A program made the position numbers and the translations under genes. Shown here piece by piece: positions 1 through 6,966 of a stretch of DNA of 10,799 nt. The DNA comes from Spirochaetota bacterium (GTDB lineage Bacteria > Spirochaetota > UBA4802 > UBA5550), in NCBI GenBank assembly GCA_022704585.1, contig JAKJGD010000027.1:1-10799 (forward strand), in the 5' to 3' direction. The notes below the pieces were generated by a model. That model had not been told where the DNA came from, did no database searches, and worked only from the letters and a program-made list of their open reading frames with translations. The number at the start of each line of letters is the position of its first letter. The first letter of the stretch is position 1.

Positions 1-279
1 GCGCCTGCCAATCTCGAACGCCGAGTGTATCCGCACCGCCTTGGCCGGTCCGATGCCGCGCGTGCCGGCAATCTCCCGTATGCCCGCACCGGCAAGACCG
101 CGCAAACCACCGAACCGCTTCAGCATATCCTGGGACAGGTCGATCACGTCATGGTCCTTGATCCCGGTCCCCACGATCACGGCAAGGAGCTCCTGGTCTG
201 AAAGCTCACGGATATCGTCTCCCGCCAGGCATTTCTGAACCGGGAACAGATAGTTCCCGGAAACGGTCAACTCTACCAT
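1..279 (-). CDS. radC: RadC-family protein, N-terminal part (3' end outside window)
   Basis: Reading the minus strand from the ATG at 279-277 gives 93 codons open to the window edge. The product matches the N-terminal helical/helix-hairpin-helix domain of RadC (UPF0758). It has LSDQELLAVIVGTG at about residues 26-39, a DLSQDMLKRFGGLRGL segment at about 47-62, and the hairpin-helix-hairpin signature GTRGIGPAKA at about 72-81. The C-terminal JAMM/MPN metalloprotease-like domain that defines the family would lie beyond position 1 and cannot be checked. The start is supported by AGGAGG (289-284), 4 nt before the ATG. The first 20 residues lack the usual RPRERL-type opening of RadC, so this end is somewhat divergent. 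RadC was named as a DNA repair protein in E. coli, but that role is not established. It is transcribed divergently from the TPR gene at 404. Confidence 0.82.
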   Translation of the reverse strand, partial: MVELTVSGNYLFPVQKCLAGDDIRELSDQELLAVIVGTGIKDHDVIDLSQDMLKRFGGLRGLAGAGIREIAGTRGIGPAKAVRIHSAFEIGRR

Positions 280-403
280 CGATCCTCCTGTGCCGGCGCA
301 GCAAACCATCCCTGCACCGTCCGATACCGGTATATACGATTAGCGTTTCCAAAAATAAAAAAATTGTTTGAAATTATTTTCTGATTCCCTCTTTCTTTAT
401 TCC
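280..403. promoter_or_regulatory. AT-rich divergent intergenic spacer
   Basis: This 124-bp spacer lies between the divergent radC and TPR genes and must hold the promoters of both unless they are internal elsewhere. Positions 331-380 are markedly AT-rich against a GC-rich background. A minus-strand TATATA at 336-331 sits 17 bp from TTTATT at 359-354, which is a poor sigma70-like match for radC. A 10-bp perfect palindrome ATACCGGTAT lies at 324-333, next to that hexamer. No convincing promoter is visible for the plus strand. I see no small gene here. Confidence 0.4.
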
Positions 404-2254
404 ATGAAAAACAGTTTTCGAAATTTCAACATGACTCATCGCATCCGGTATAGTGCATGCGGGCAGGATTTCCGGGATGCAACGATATCAATCCTTGCCT
501 GCCTCATCGTACTGTGCGGCCCGATATTTGCAGCACCGATGCCAGTTGAATCGCCCGAGAAGAAATATCTCGACGAAAAAAAATCCGGAAACTTCGGCAG
601 TGCCCTGGACATCCTGTGGAAATGGACCCTGTCCGTCGATGACCCATCGCTTGCAGAAGTCAACCTGTTCAGGATCCGCGAGCTTATGATCTATCCCGAG
701 CTTTACGACCGGGGGATCGAAGCGCTGAACAGCATAGGCAATCATGCCCCGGCGGCCCGCTTTCTGCGCGACCGGATCAGCATTATGACGGCCTGGCTAT
801 TGCTGAAAAAGGGACAGGTCATACCGGCGGAAAGGGCCATCGCATCCTTATCATACATGGGTTTTCGCGTGATAGGGCCATGTACCGGTAACGGCCCGGA
901 GGAATCAGGCACATCGCGCTGCCCTGAAAACGCCGTTGATCCGGCACAGACCTGCCCCGGCGAATGTTCCGGCATTACATGGTCCCTGATCTCTCCTGAC
1001 CGCATGGGCCTGATCGATATTGACGGGCTGAACGGAAACACTGCAGGCACCCTGTACTATTTTCTCCGGGAAATCAGGATCGAGAAAGATGGAGACTATT
1101 ATCTTGTTCTTGGCAAAACGGGATATATCGATCTCCGCATCGACGGGAATACGGTCTTCTCCGATCGGACGATGCACGGCTTTGATCATGACCAGTATTT
1201 CATACCGGTCCATCTTGCCGCCGGTTCACACGGCATCCTGATAAAGGCCGGCAGCTCCCCGGACGGCATCAAGGTTTCGCTCAGGCTGGCTGATGCGGGA
1301 GGGGGCAGCCGTGCCATGAAGAGTGAATCCTGCCCACCGCTTTTTTCATCGCTTGTGCACAGGCATGACCCGGTGCCGATTGATTATTTCAGGGCAGGTT
1401 ACATCCTGCTTGAGTCCCGCTCACCGGCGCCGGAGAACGACGCAGCAATCGCCCTCCTGTCCCGCATACCCGAATCAGATCCCCTCTATTCTGCCGCGTG
1501 CTTTTACCTTGGCCGGGCTTGCACAGACCGCGATAAGGCGGCCGGGTATTTCAGAAAATCAATTGCGGCCGATCCTGAAAACAACGAGTCCCTGCGCGAA
1601 CTTGCGGAGATCGCCATTAATCGTAATCTGTTTTATGACGCTTTTCCCCACATCAAGATGATGAAAAAAATCGGACCCGCCCCGGCGATATACGAGGAGG
1701 CCATGGCCCGGCTTTTTCTGAAAATGGGATGGACCGCCGAGGTCCGGCGCCACGCCGCAGCCTTGAAGCGCTCCTCCTTTCCCTCGGCCGGTCTCCTCGC
1801 GGAAGCCGGAATATTCAGCGCGGAAGGTGACCTGTACCATGAATCGCTGGTGCTTGAACGGCTCATGGAGCTCGACCGGTACGACCGGGACCTCCTGCTG
1901 TCGCGTGCCTCGGTCCATGAAAAGTCCGGCGACCTTGCTTCCGCAGCTCTCCTCCTGCATCAGGCTACGGCCCTCTTCCCTAACGATACCGGAATAAAGC
2001 TGCGGCTGGCGTCGGCTGTGCACAATGAAAAAGGCGCAGGCTCCGCGCTCCCCTACCTTGCCGCCGCCCTGAACACGGCGCCGGGCAATCCCGCGCTGCT
2101 CAAGGCCCTGGGACTGGCCTACCTCAACCTGGGGAAAATCGCTCCTGCAGAGTATTATCTCCGGATGGCTTTATGCCGTGACCCGGCGGACAGCATGATC
2201 AGGCTGAACCTGGATATTATTAACGGCAACCGCGCAGGAGGTATCCGGCATTAG
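404..2254 (+). CDS. Exported TPR-repeat protein with a central beta-sandwich-like domain
   Basis: A 616-residue protein from the ATG at 404. A basic N-terminus is followed by a hydrophobic stretch at about residues 27-44 (ISILACLIVLCGPIFA) that ends in an IFA/AP type signal peptidase I site, so it is probably exported to the periplasm. Residues 50-150 are helical. Residues 190-297 look like a beta-sandwich, with alternating strands such as DYYLVLGKTGYIDLRIDGN followed by HLAAGSHGILIKAG. The part after about residue 360 is tetratricopeptide-like: helix pairs with A/G/Y/P spacing, for example around residues 365-391, 500-525 and 566-594. Helical repeats with a central ligand-binding-like sandwich recall the N-terminal half of large DUF3857/transglutaminase-like exported proteins, but no such catalytic domain follows. 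No Shine-Dalgarno is visible. An in-frame TTG at 368 and ATG at 431 are alternative starts; 431 would still keep the signal peptide. Function is unknown; a scaffold or binding role is inferred only from architecture. Confidence 0.75.
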   Translation: MKNSFRNFNMTHRIRYSACGQDFRDATISILACLIVLCGPIFAAPMPVESPEKKYLDEKKSGNFGSALDILWKWTLSVDDPSLAEVNLFRIRELMIYPELYDRGIEALNSIGNHAPAARFLRDRISIMTAWLLLKKGQVIPAERAIASLSYMGFRVIGPCTGNGPEESGTSRCPENAVDPAQTCPGECSGITWSLISPDRMGLIDIDGLNGNTAGTLYYFLREIRIEKDGDYYLVLGKTGYIDLRIDGNTVFSDRTMHGFDHDQYFIPVHLAAGSHGILIKAGSSPDGIKVSLRLADAGGGSRAMKSESCPPLFSSLVHRHDPVPIDYFRAGYILLESRSPAPENDAAIALLSRIPESDPLYSAACFYLGRACTDRDKAAGYFRKSIAADPENNESLRELAEIAINRNLFYDAFPHIKMMKKIGPAPAIYEEAMARLFLKMGWTAEVRRHAAALKRSSFPSAGLLAEAGIFSAEGDLYHESLVLERLMELDRYDRDLLLSRASVHEKSGDLASAALLLHQATALFPNDTGIKLRLASAVHNEKGAGSALPYLAAALNTAPGNPALLKALGLAYLNLGKIAPAEYYLRMALCRDPADSMIRLNLDIINGNRAGGIRH

Positions 2255-2258
2255 AAGA

Positions 2259-3287
2259 TTACCATAACCGCTTGAATTCTGCGAGGTACCGGCCTGCAAT
2301 CTCCCTGTTATCGATGATCATGATATTTTCGTCGTTGTACCGGTTCGCGTTCCGGGAGTAGTTGTATGACCCCATGATGACGCGCTCTCCGTCGATGATG
2401 ATGACCTTATGGTGCATGGCGCCCCGATTGCGGTCGAGACGGACCTGCAGGCCTTCGAGCTTCATCTTCGTGTACTCCGAGTACCCCCCTCGCGTCCCGC
2501 GCCTCTCGAATATGCCGGTCACGGCCACCCCCTTCTTAGACCTCTCTATCATGGCCTCGCCGATCCCGTCGCTTGTAAAAGAAAAGGCCATGAAATGTAT
2601 GGATTTCTTCGCCTTTCCAATCCGTTTGATGATGATTCGCTCGATGTTGTCCTCGGGTGAAAAATAGGCGTTGATGTCCGTCTCCCCCACCTTGACGTAA
2701 TACCGCTTCCTTAATTCCGCGAACGGACCTGGCTCCATCCGGTTTCCGAAAATTTGATCCCGGAACATTTCCATGAACTCCTCATGATATATGTCAGCCA
2801 GCTCGGCTGACCGGACGACAAGCGCGTTATTGTTGTTCTTCCACCCGTCATTTCTTGTCGCGTTGTAAGACCCGTTCCAGAGAATGGCTCCGTCTATCAC
2901 CGCAAACTTGTCGTGCATGAGCCCCCGCCGCGAGTCCGCCACCACCTCGATACCGGCATCTTCAAGCTGTCGCTTGACCGCGCCGCGTTTTTTATACGTG
3001 TCCCCCTCGGTCACGAGCTTCACGTCCACGCCGCGCTTTCGGGCCGCGCAGAGCGCCGTTACCACCGCCGGTGCGGACACCTCGTAGAACGCCCCGTGCA
3101 CCGAGGTTTTCGCTTCCCTGATCAATGCGACAAGGCCGGATTCCGGATTACGCCCGTTATCGCCCGACCGCCCTCCCGGAGCGGTAAAGTAGATGTTCCA
3201 CCAGGCATCATGCTCCTGTGAAGCGGGAACCGCCCCGATACAGAACAGCATGCATGAGACCAGCAGATACGTCCTGACAGACTTCAT
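2259..3287 (-). CDS. Exported phospholipase D-like protein with two HKD motifs
   Basis: A 342-residue member of the PLD superfamily. Residues 5-22 form a hydrophobic signal sequence ending in VPAS, so export to the periplasm or outside is expected. Two complete HxKxxxxD motifs are present: HDKFAVID (H125, K127, D132) and HHKVIIID (H292, K294, D299). Each is followed by the family's GSYN element (139-142 and 306-309). The two halves therefore form one bilobal active site in a single chain, whereas small PLD nucleases such as Nuc carry one motif and dimerise. The family cleaves phosphodiester bonds in phospholipids or nucleic acids; the substrate here cannot be told from sequence. The ATG is supported by GGAGG at 3297-3293, 5 nt upstream. 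The gene stands alone behind the terminator at 3378-3409, so it should have its own promoter in 3288-3377. It ends 4 bp from the stop of the convergent TPR gene. Confidence 0.9.
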   Translation of the reverse strand: MKSVRTYLLVSCMLFCIGAVPASQEHDAWWNIYFTAPGGRSGDNGRNPESGLVALIREAKTSVHGAFYEVSAPAVVTALCAARKRGVDVKLVTEGDTYKKRGAVKRQLEDAGIEVVADSRRGLMHDKFAVIDGAILWNGSYNATRNDGWKNNNNALVVRSAELADIYHEEFMEMFRDQIFGNRMEPGPFAELRKRYYVKVGETDINAYFSPEDNIERIIIKRIGKAKKSIHFMAFSFTSDGIGEAMIERSKKGVAVTGIFERRGTRGGYSEYTKMKLEGLQVRLDRNRGAMHHKVIIIDGERVIMGSYNYSRNANRYNDENIMIIDNREIAGRYLAEFKRLW

Positions 3288-3318
3288 GCTGTCCTCCGTA
3301 CTCCCGTCAAAATCGTTT

Positions 3319-3339
3319 CCACCGGCAGCCTGCCGGCGG
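3319..3339 (-). other. Hairpin in the putative leader of the PLD-like gene
   Basis: CCGGCA (3322-3327) and TGCCGG (3331-3336) form a 6-bp perfect stem around a 3-nt loop. Two further outer pairs (3319-3320 with 3338-3339) become possible after one mismatch. It lies about 32 nt upstream of the PLD-like start codon and has no U-tract, so it is not an intrinsic terminator. It may be a leader structure or chance in GC-rich sequence. Confidence 0.3.
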
Positions 3340-3377
3340 TGATGCTGACCGTAATACGAACGGCGGTACCTATTAAT

Positions 3378-3409
3378 AAAAAAAAGCCGGCGTCAGACCG
3401 GCCTTTTTT
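3378..3409 (-). terminator. Rho-independent terminator of the minus-strand cluster
   Basis: On the minus strand, GCCGG (3402-3398) pairs with CCGGC (3390-3386) across the 7-nt loop 3397-3391. A G-U pair (3403 with 3385) and six A-U pairs (3409-3404 with 3384-3379) extend the stem to about 12 bp. The transcript ends in eight U residues (3385-3378). It begins 20 nt after the stop codon of the gene at 3430-4386. On the plus strand the same DNA also gives a 5-bp GC stem followed by six T residues, so it could work in both directions, but the pairing is better on the minus strand. It separates the three-gene cluster from the PLD-like gene. Confidence 0.85.
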
Positions 3410-3429
3410 CCTTACACTATATCCAACCA

Positions 3430-4386
3430 TCATGCTTCGGCCTTCTCCTTCAGCTCCTCCAGCTTGTCATAGACGATATTTTCATATACCGTATAAAGCT
3501 TCTGCTCCTCCGCGCCGGGAAACATGGCCTTCACCTTCGATACGAGCGTGCGATAGGGCGTCAGCTTTTTGACGTCGGATATCGAGTCAATCATGTCCCG
3601 CACTTCCTGCTCGTTTTTCTCCAGGAGGCCATGGTAGAACTTGAATGAGTTGAGCAGGTCCAGGAGTACCGGCTTGTGTTTCAGCATTACCGGGTCCGTA
3701 TCCGTACTTTCCAGGGCAGTCTGCAGAAAGCTCAGGATGTATTCGGTGTCCAGCGCTGTAATCTCGAAATCCAGCAGCAGCTGGTTGATTTTTGAAAGGT
3801 CCATGGTGCGGAGGTGGATGCGCGCGAGAAACACCGGGTTTGTTGACATCACGTTGAGATTGACCGCCTGTTCGGCTTCCGGGATCTGGAGCCGCTCGGC
3901 CAGAAAATGATTGTTGGCAAGCTCCAGATAGACGATCTCGTCCACCTTGTACCGGTTCTTGATGATGATCACGTCATTGGGCGTCACCGTGTCGTCAACG
4001 ACGACGAACCTGGGGCGTATCGCTACATCCATATCTCGCACCATCTGCGCCACGTCACCTACCTGCATCATCCTGACCGGGATCGCGTCCATCTCCTTGT
4101 CGGTTTCCAGGAAAAAATATTTCGTCCTGTTGTCCTTCAGATCGAGATAGGGCACGACTATGGAGCCGTCCCGGATCTTGAGGAGTGAATAGGTTTTGTC
4201 AAACTCTGTCTTTATCTCAAAGGTCGTACCGATAAAAACAAGTACCGGGACCTCGTGCAGCAGGCTCTTTCCTTCCTTGTCGGCGTATATGGACTTTCCC
4301 TGCCTGTTGAAGGCAAGGAACTGCCAGTTATCAAACAGGATCTTGATGAGGTATCCCTTCGGCGTTTTTTCCTCGATAAAATTCAT
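3430..4386 (-). CDS. Conserved-looking protein of unknown function
   Basis: A 318-residue soluble protein that I do not recognise. There is no signal peptide or membrane segment, so it is probably cytoplasmic. Roughly residues 1-170 look beta-rich, with many short V/I/L runs such as VPVLVFIG and RFVVVDD. Residues about 190-318 look helical and charged, ending in KLEELKEKAEA. No catalytic motif, metal-ligand cluster or nucleotide-binding loop is apparent. It is the last gene of a three-gene cluster: its ATG (4386-4384) comes 3 bp after the DUF2461 stop, and its probable ribosome site GGAGGG (4403-4398) lies inside the end of that gene, so translational coupling is likely. The strong terminator at 3378-3409 follows its stop. 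A role linked to the DUF2461 protein is inferred only from this arrangement. Confidence 0.8.
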   Translation of the reverse strand: MNFIEEKTPKGYLIKILFDNWQFLAFNRQGKSIYADKEGKSLLHEVPVLVFIGTTFEIKTEFDKTYSLLKIRDGSIVVPYLDLKDNRTKYFFLETDKEMDAIPVRMMQVGDVAQMVRDMDVAIRPRFVVVDDTVTPNDVIIIKNRYKVDEIVYLELANNHFLAERLQIPEAEQAVNLNVMSTNPVFLARIHLRTMDLSKINQLLLDFEITALDTEYILSFLQTALESTDTDPVMLKHKPVLLDLLNSFKFYHGLLEKNEQEVRDMIDSISDVKKLTPYRTLVSKVKAMFPGAEEQKLYTVYENIVYDKLEELKEKAEA

Positions 4387-4389
4387 GGA

Positions 4390-5088
4390 TCAGCCAACCC
4401 TCCGGGTCATTTCGTACAGCCACCGGTGCACCGGGTGCAGGTCCGCGAAGCTTTTGTAGCAATAGTCCACGAACGCGGGAGAATATGCCTCCTTAGGCAC
4501 CTTCGACGAGACGCCCGCCCATAAGCCGTTAAACAGAAGCAGTTCGGCGTTTTTATGATCGGCTGGATATCCGCGGGGGACTTTCTTGTAAAACTCCCCC
4601 CACAGCTCGTAGTCCCCTTTTTTCAGAGCGCCCTGCACCGCGCGGGCCAGCTGCTGCCCGTAACGCGGATGAACGACCGAGTCACGGTATTCTTTTAAAA
4701 ATTCTTTCGGGAAGATATACATTCCGACACCCAGCATGATCGAAGCAGGCTCAAGATGGAGATAAAAACCGGATGATTCCATCCGCTTGCCGCTCCCCTC
4801 CCAGAACCACAAGGCAAGGTTGGTTTTAAACGGCCGCTTATCGCTGCTGAAGCGGACATCACGGTAAATCCTGAATATGGACCTGTCAACCATCGGCTCA
4901 GCATGGATGCCGGGACACAGCCGCGCCAGTTTGTCACCCATGGCCGTGACAAAACGGCGTGCCGGGCCCAGCACGTGCTCCTCGTAGTCAGCCCGATGCT
5001 GTTCGAACCATTGCTTCGAATTGTTCTTTTCAAGCTCCCGGTAGAATTTGAAGCACTCTACGGGGAACCCGTTGAATTCGTCAGCCAT
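4390..5088 (-). CDS. DUF2461 / TIGR02453 family protein
   Basis: A 232-residue protein matching the DUF2461 (TIGR02453) family over its full length, close to the usual family size. Diagnostic segments are FKFYRELEKNNSKQWFEQHRADYEEHVLGPA near the N-terminus (about residues 13-43, shown here only as the family's N-N-x-x-W-F and Y-E-x-x-V-L-x-P-A pattern) and SIFRIYRDVRFSSDKRPFKTN at about 70-90, which corresponds to the family's FRIYRDTRFSKDKTPYKT core. A GFYLHLEP-type segment follows at about 107-114. The biochemical function of the family is not established. No signal peptide or membrane helix is visible. The ATG at 5088 is supported by AGGAG (5099-5095), 6 nt upstream. It sits 24 bp downstream of the gene at 5113-5865 and 3 bp upstream of the gene at 3430-4386, so the three are almost certainly co-transcribed. 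Confidence 0.9.
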   Translation of the reverse strand: MADEFNGFPVECFKFYRELEKNNSKQWFEQHRADYEEHVLGPARRFVTAMGDKLARLCPGIHAEPMVDRSIFRIYRDVRFSSDKRPFKTNLALWFWEGSGKRMESSGFYLHLEPASIMLGVGMYIFPKEFLKEYRDSVVHPRYGQQLARAVQGALKKGDYELWGEFYKKVPRGYPADHKNAELLLFNGLWAGVSSKVPKEAYSPAFVDYCYKSFADLHPVHRWLYEMTRRVG

Positions 5089-5112
5089 TGGCGTCTCCTG
5101 GCCCCAGCCGCA

Positions 5113-5865
5113 TCATTTCAGGGCGATGATGGTCCGTTTGCGGTAGCGCTCCAGCTCGTCCTTGAACATGGCGGAAATCTCGGTGATGTCCTTGAACTGC
5201 TTGACCATGAAAAATGTTTTCACGATCTGCTTTATCTTTGTATCATCCTTGATTTCCGTAATCTGCTTCTGGGTTGCCGAGAACACCTCGTCCGTATGGG
5301 AAAATATGTCCCGGATGATGTCTTCCGCCGGCCTGGAGAGCTTGTTGAACGGGGATCCGGTTTTAAGATGAATATTCTTGAGTATCAGTGCAATCAGGGT
5401 CAGGATCTTTCTCTTCTTATCCGCTTCACGGTCCACCAGCATCTTTTCGAAGGCCTTGAGGATGCTCTCGTTCCGTTCCTTGATCAGGTCGAGCAGCTCA
5501 AACCGCACGTCCTCGGGCAGCTTGTTAAAAGAGGGGGCATGGTGCGGATAGAAGGCCTTCAGGTATTGCTGGGAGAGCATGATCTTCCCGCCCAGTGAAT
5601 CATTTACGGTCGTCCCACGGACAAAGGAGGCGAGATCATCCAGGTTGATCTCGAACAATGAGGCCAGGCCGTCCAGGAACGCGGGAAGCTCGATATTGTT
5701 TATGTACAGCTCAAAGTTCCGGTTCGATTCCTTTTCCTGCTTGAAAAAATATTCCCCGAGGATCCAGAGGAACTGCTCCCTGACCCCCTTGCCCAGCTCC
5801 GGATCCTCGGTCATCTTGAGATAGGCATCGATCAGGTTGTTAAAACCGACATTTTTTATAGCCAT
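5113..5865 (-). CDS. Helical protein of unknown function
   Basis: A 250-residue protein that I do not recognise. It looks almost wholly alpha-helical and is rich in K, E, L and F, with no signal peptide, membrane segment or visible catalytic motif. The C-terminal third (about residues 150-250) is strongly basic/acidic alternating helix, ending in KDELERYRKRTIIALK. The ATG at 5865-5863 is the first possible start, because an in-frame TAA lies at 5871-5869, two codons upstream. No Shine-Dalgarno is found at normal spacing; GAGGA at 5889-5885 is about 19 nt away. It is the first gene of the cluster with the DUF2461 gene. It shows no sequence likeness by eye to the other unknown protein at 3430-4386. 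Confidence 0.78.
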   Translation of the reverse strand: MAIKNVGFNNLIDAYLKMTEDPELGKGVREQFLWILGEYFFKQEKESNRNFELYINNIELPAFLDGLASLFEINLDDLASFVRGTTVNDSLGGKIMLSQQYLKAFYPHHAPSFNKLPEDVRFELLDLIKERNESILKAFEKMLVDREADKKRKILTLIALILKNIHLKTGSPFNKLSRPAEDIIRDIFSHTDEVFSATQKQITEIKDDTKIKQIVKTFFMVKQFKDITEISAMFKDELERYRKRTIIALK

Positions 5866-5961
5866 CGTTTATACCCGTATATAATCCTCGAGACAATAAT
5901 AATCAGAACATGCATTGACCCTGCATATCCTACAGACATCCGTTAATTAAATCAAGTAAAA
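5866..5961 (-). promoter_or_regulatory. AT-rich spacer between tsaD and the three-gene cluster
   Basis: A 96-bp AT-rich spacer that could hold the promoter of the three-gene cluster. It contains the inverted repeat ATGCA-N7-TGCAT at 5910-5926, an operator-like arrangement with short arms. No hairpin with a U-tract follows the tsaD stop, so transcription from tsaD may read into the cluster. No coding region is visible. Confidence 0.35.
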
Positions 5962-6954
5962 TTAAGCCCGGGCGTGAACGTCCGTGTCAAGTTCCGCAGT
6001 CCTGCCGGCGGTGAAATAGTGGTATCCGATGCCGGCCACCATGGCCGCGTTGTCGGTGCAGAGAATGGGCGAAGCGATGATGACTTCCTCACCGGCCCTC
6101 TTTTCTTCATGAAGCATCTGCCGCAGCCGTCCGTTGGCCGCCACCCCGCCGGCCACGACCAGCGACCGTATCCCCCGCTCGCGTGCCGCCGTGAAAGCGC
6201 GCCTAACCAGGATCTCGAGCACTCGCTCCTGGAAGCCGTGTACCACCCCGGCGCGGTCCGCACCCGGGTTTGTTTTCAGGAAATTTATCACCGCGGTCTT
6301 GATGCCGCTGTAGGAGAACCTGGTATCTCCCGGTTCGGGAAGTATCTTCGGAAAGAGGACGCCTTTACCCGTAATGGTGCGCGCCAGCTTTTCTATGACC
6401 GGCCCGCCCGGGTATCCCAGGTCCATGTATTTCGCTATCTTGTCAAAGGCCTCGCCCGCCGCATCGTCAACAGTCCTGCCGACGATTTCCATCTCCCCCA
6501 CGCCGCGGACATGGTAGAGAACGGTGTTTCCGCCCGATACCAGCAGGCCGATGTAGGGAAAAAACAGCTCGCGATCCTCGAGGAAGGGCGCGTACAGGTG
6601 CGCCTCGAGATGGTTCACGGGAACGAGCGGGATGCCCAGTGCGTAGGAGATGACCTTTGCCGACTGGAGGGCAATCAAGAGTGAGCCGACCAGCCCCGGA
6701 CGGCTCGTCGCCGCCACGTAATCCAGGTCACCGAACGAAATGCCTGCCTCGCGCAGGGCCCGTTCTATGAGCAGGTTGATGGTCTCCAGGTGCGCCCGGG
6801 ACGCGATCTCCGGCACCACGCCGTAGTATTCCCGGTGAAGGTCAATCTGGCTCGAGATGATGTTCGAGAGTACCGTACGCCCGTCCCGCACCACTGCTGC
6901 AGCGGTCTCGTCGCAGGAGCTTTCCAGTCCCAGGCCCAGTACCGGGATATCCAT
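5962..6954 (-). CDS. tsaD: tRNA N6-threonylcarbamoyladenosine transferase TsaD
   Basis: A 330-residue, full-length member of the Kae1/TsaD/YgjD family. TsaD transfers the threonylcarbamoyl group from threonylcarbamoyl-AMP to A37 of ANN-decoding tRNAs, working with TsaB and TsaE in the cytoplasm. The N-terminal ASKHA nucleotide-binding motif LGLESSCDETAAAVV lies at residues 8-22. The metal-binding NHLEAH motif gives H115 and H119, and the third ligand is D301 in CTDNAAM. LLVSGGNT (137-144), GEAFDKIAK (167-175), GYPGGP (180-185), FSYSGIKTA (213-221) and VVAGGVAAN (266-274) are all standard family signatures. The ATG at 6954 lies 12 bp after the stop of the protease gene. There is no strong ribosome site, so translation may be coupled. 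tsaB and tsaE are not in the window. The gene is usually essential in bacteria. Confidence 0.97.
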   Translation of the reverse strand: MDIPVLGLGLESSCDETAAAVVRDGRTVLSNIISSQIDLHREYYGVVPEIASRAHLETINLLIERALREAGISFGDLDYVAATSRPGLVGSLLIALQSAKVISYALGIPLVPVNHLEAHLYAPFLEDRELFFPYIGLLVSGGNTVLYHVRGVGEMEIVGRTVDDAAGEAFDKIAKYMDLGYPGGPVIEKLARTITGKGVLFPKILPEPGDTRFSYSGIKTAVINFLKTNPGADRAGVVHGFQERVLEILVRRAFTAARERGIRSLVVAGGVAANGRLRQMLHEEKRAGEEVIIASPILCTDNAAMVAGIGYHYFTAGRTAELDTDVHARA

Positions 6955-6966
6955 GACGGCGGCCCG

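Noticed and set aside
41..238. Short plus-strand open frame at the left edge
   Set aside because: It is antisense to the radC-like reading frame, which has a family match and a good ribosome site.
324..333. Palindrome ATACCGGTAT as a regulator site
   Set aside because: A single 10-bp palindrome without a second copy in the window and without match to a known operator; kept only as a remark on the spacer.
3329..3342. 14-bp repeat CCTGCCGGCGGTGA shared with 6001-6014
   Set aside because: One copy is in the PLD-like leader, the other inside the tsaD coding end. There is no further similarity on either side and the sequence is GC-rich, so chance is the simplest explanation.
4903..5598. A 231-codon plus-strand open frame spanning two minus-strand genes
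   Set aside because: It runs antisense across the junction of the DUF2461 gene and its upstream neighbour, both better supported by ribosome site, spacing or family match.
5868..5896. Promoter-like TTGTCT-N17-TATAAA on the minus strand before the gene at 5113-5865
   Set aside because: The spacing is ideal, but the -10 hexamer ends 2 nt before the ATG, so transcription would start at or past the start codon. No good later start codon with a ribosome site is present.
5974..6684. A 236-codon plus-strand open frame opposite tsaD
   Set aside because: It is antisense to highly conserved tsaD motifs and its translation has no family features.
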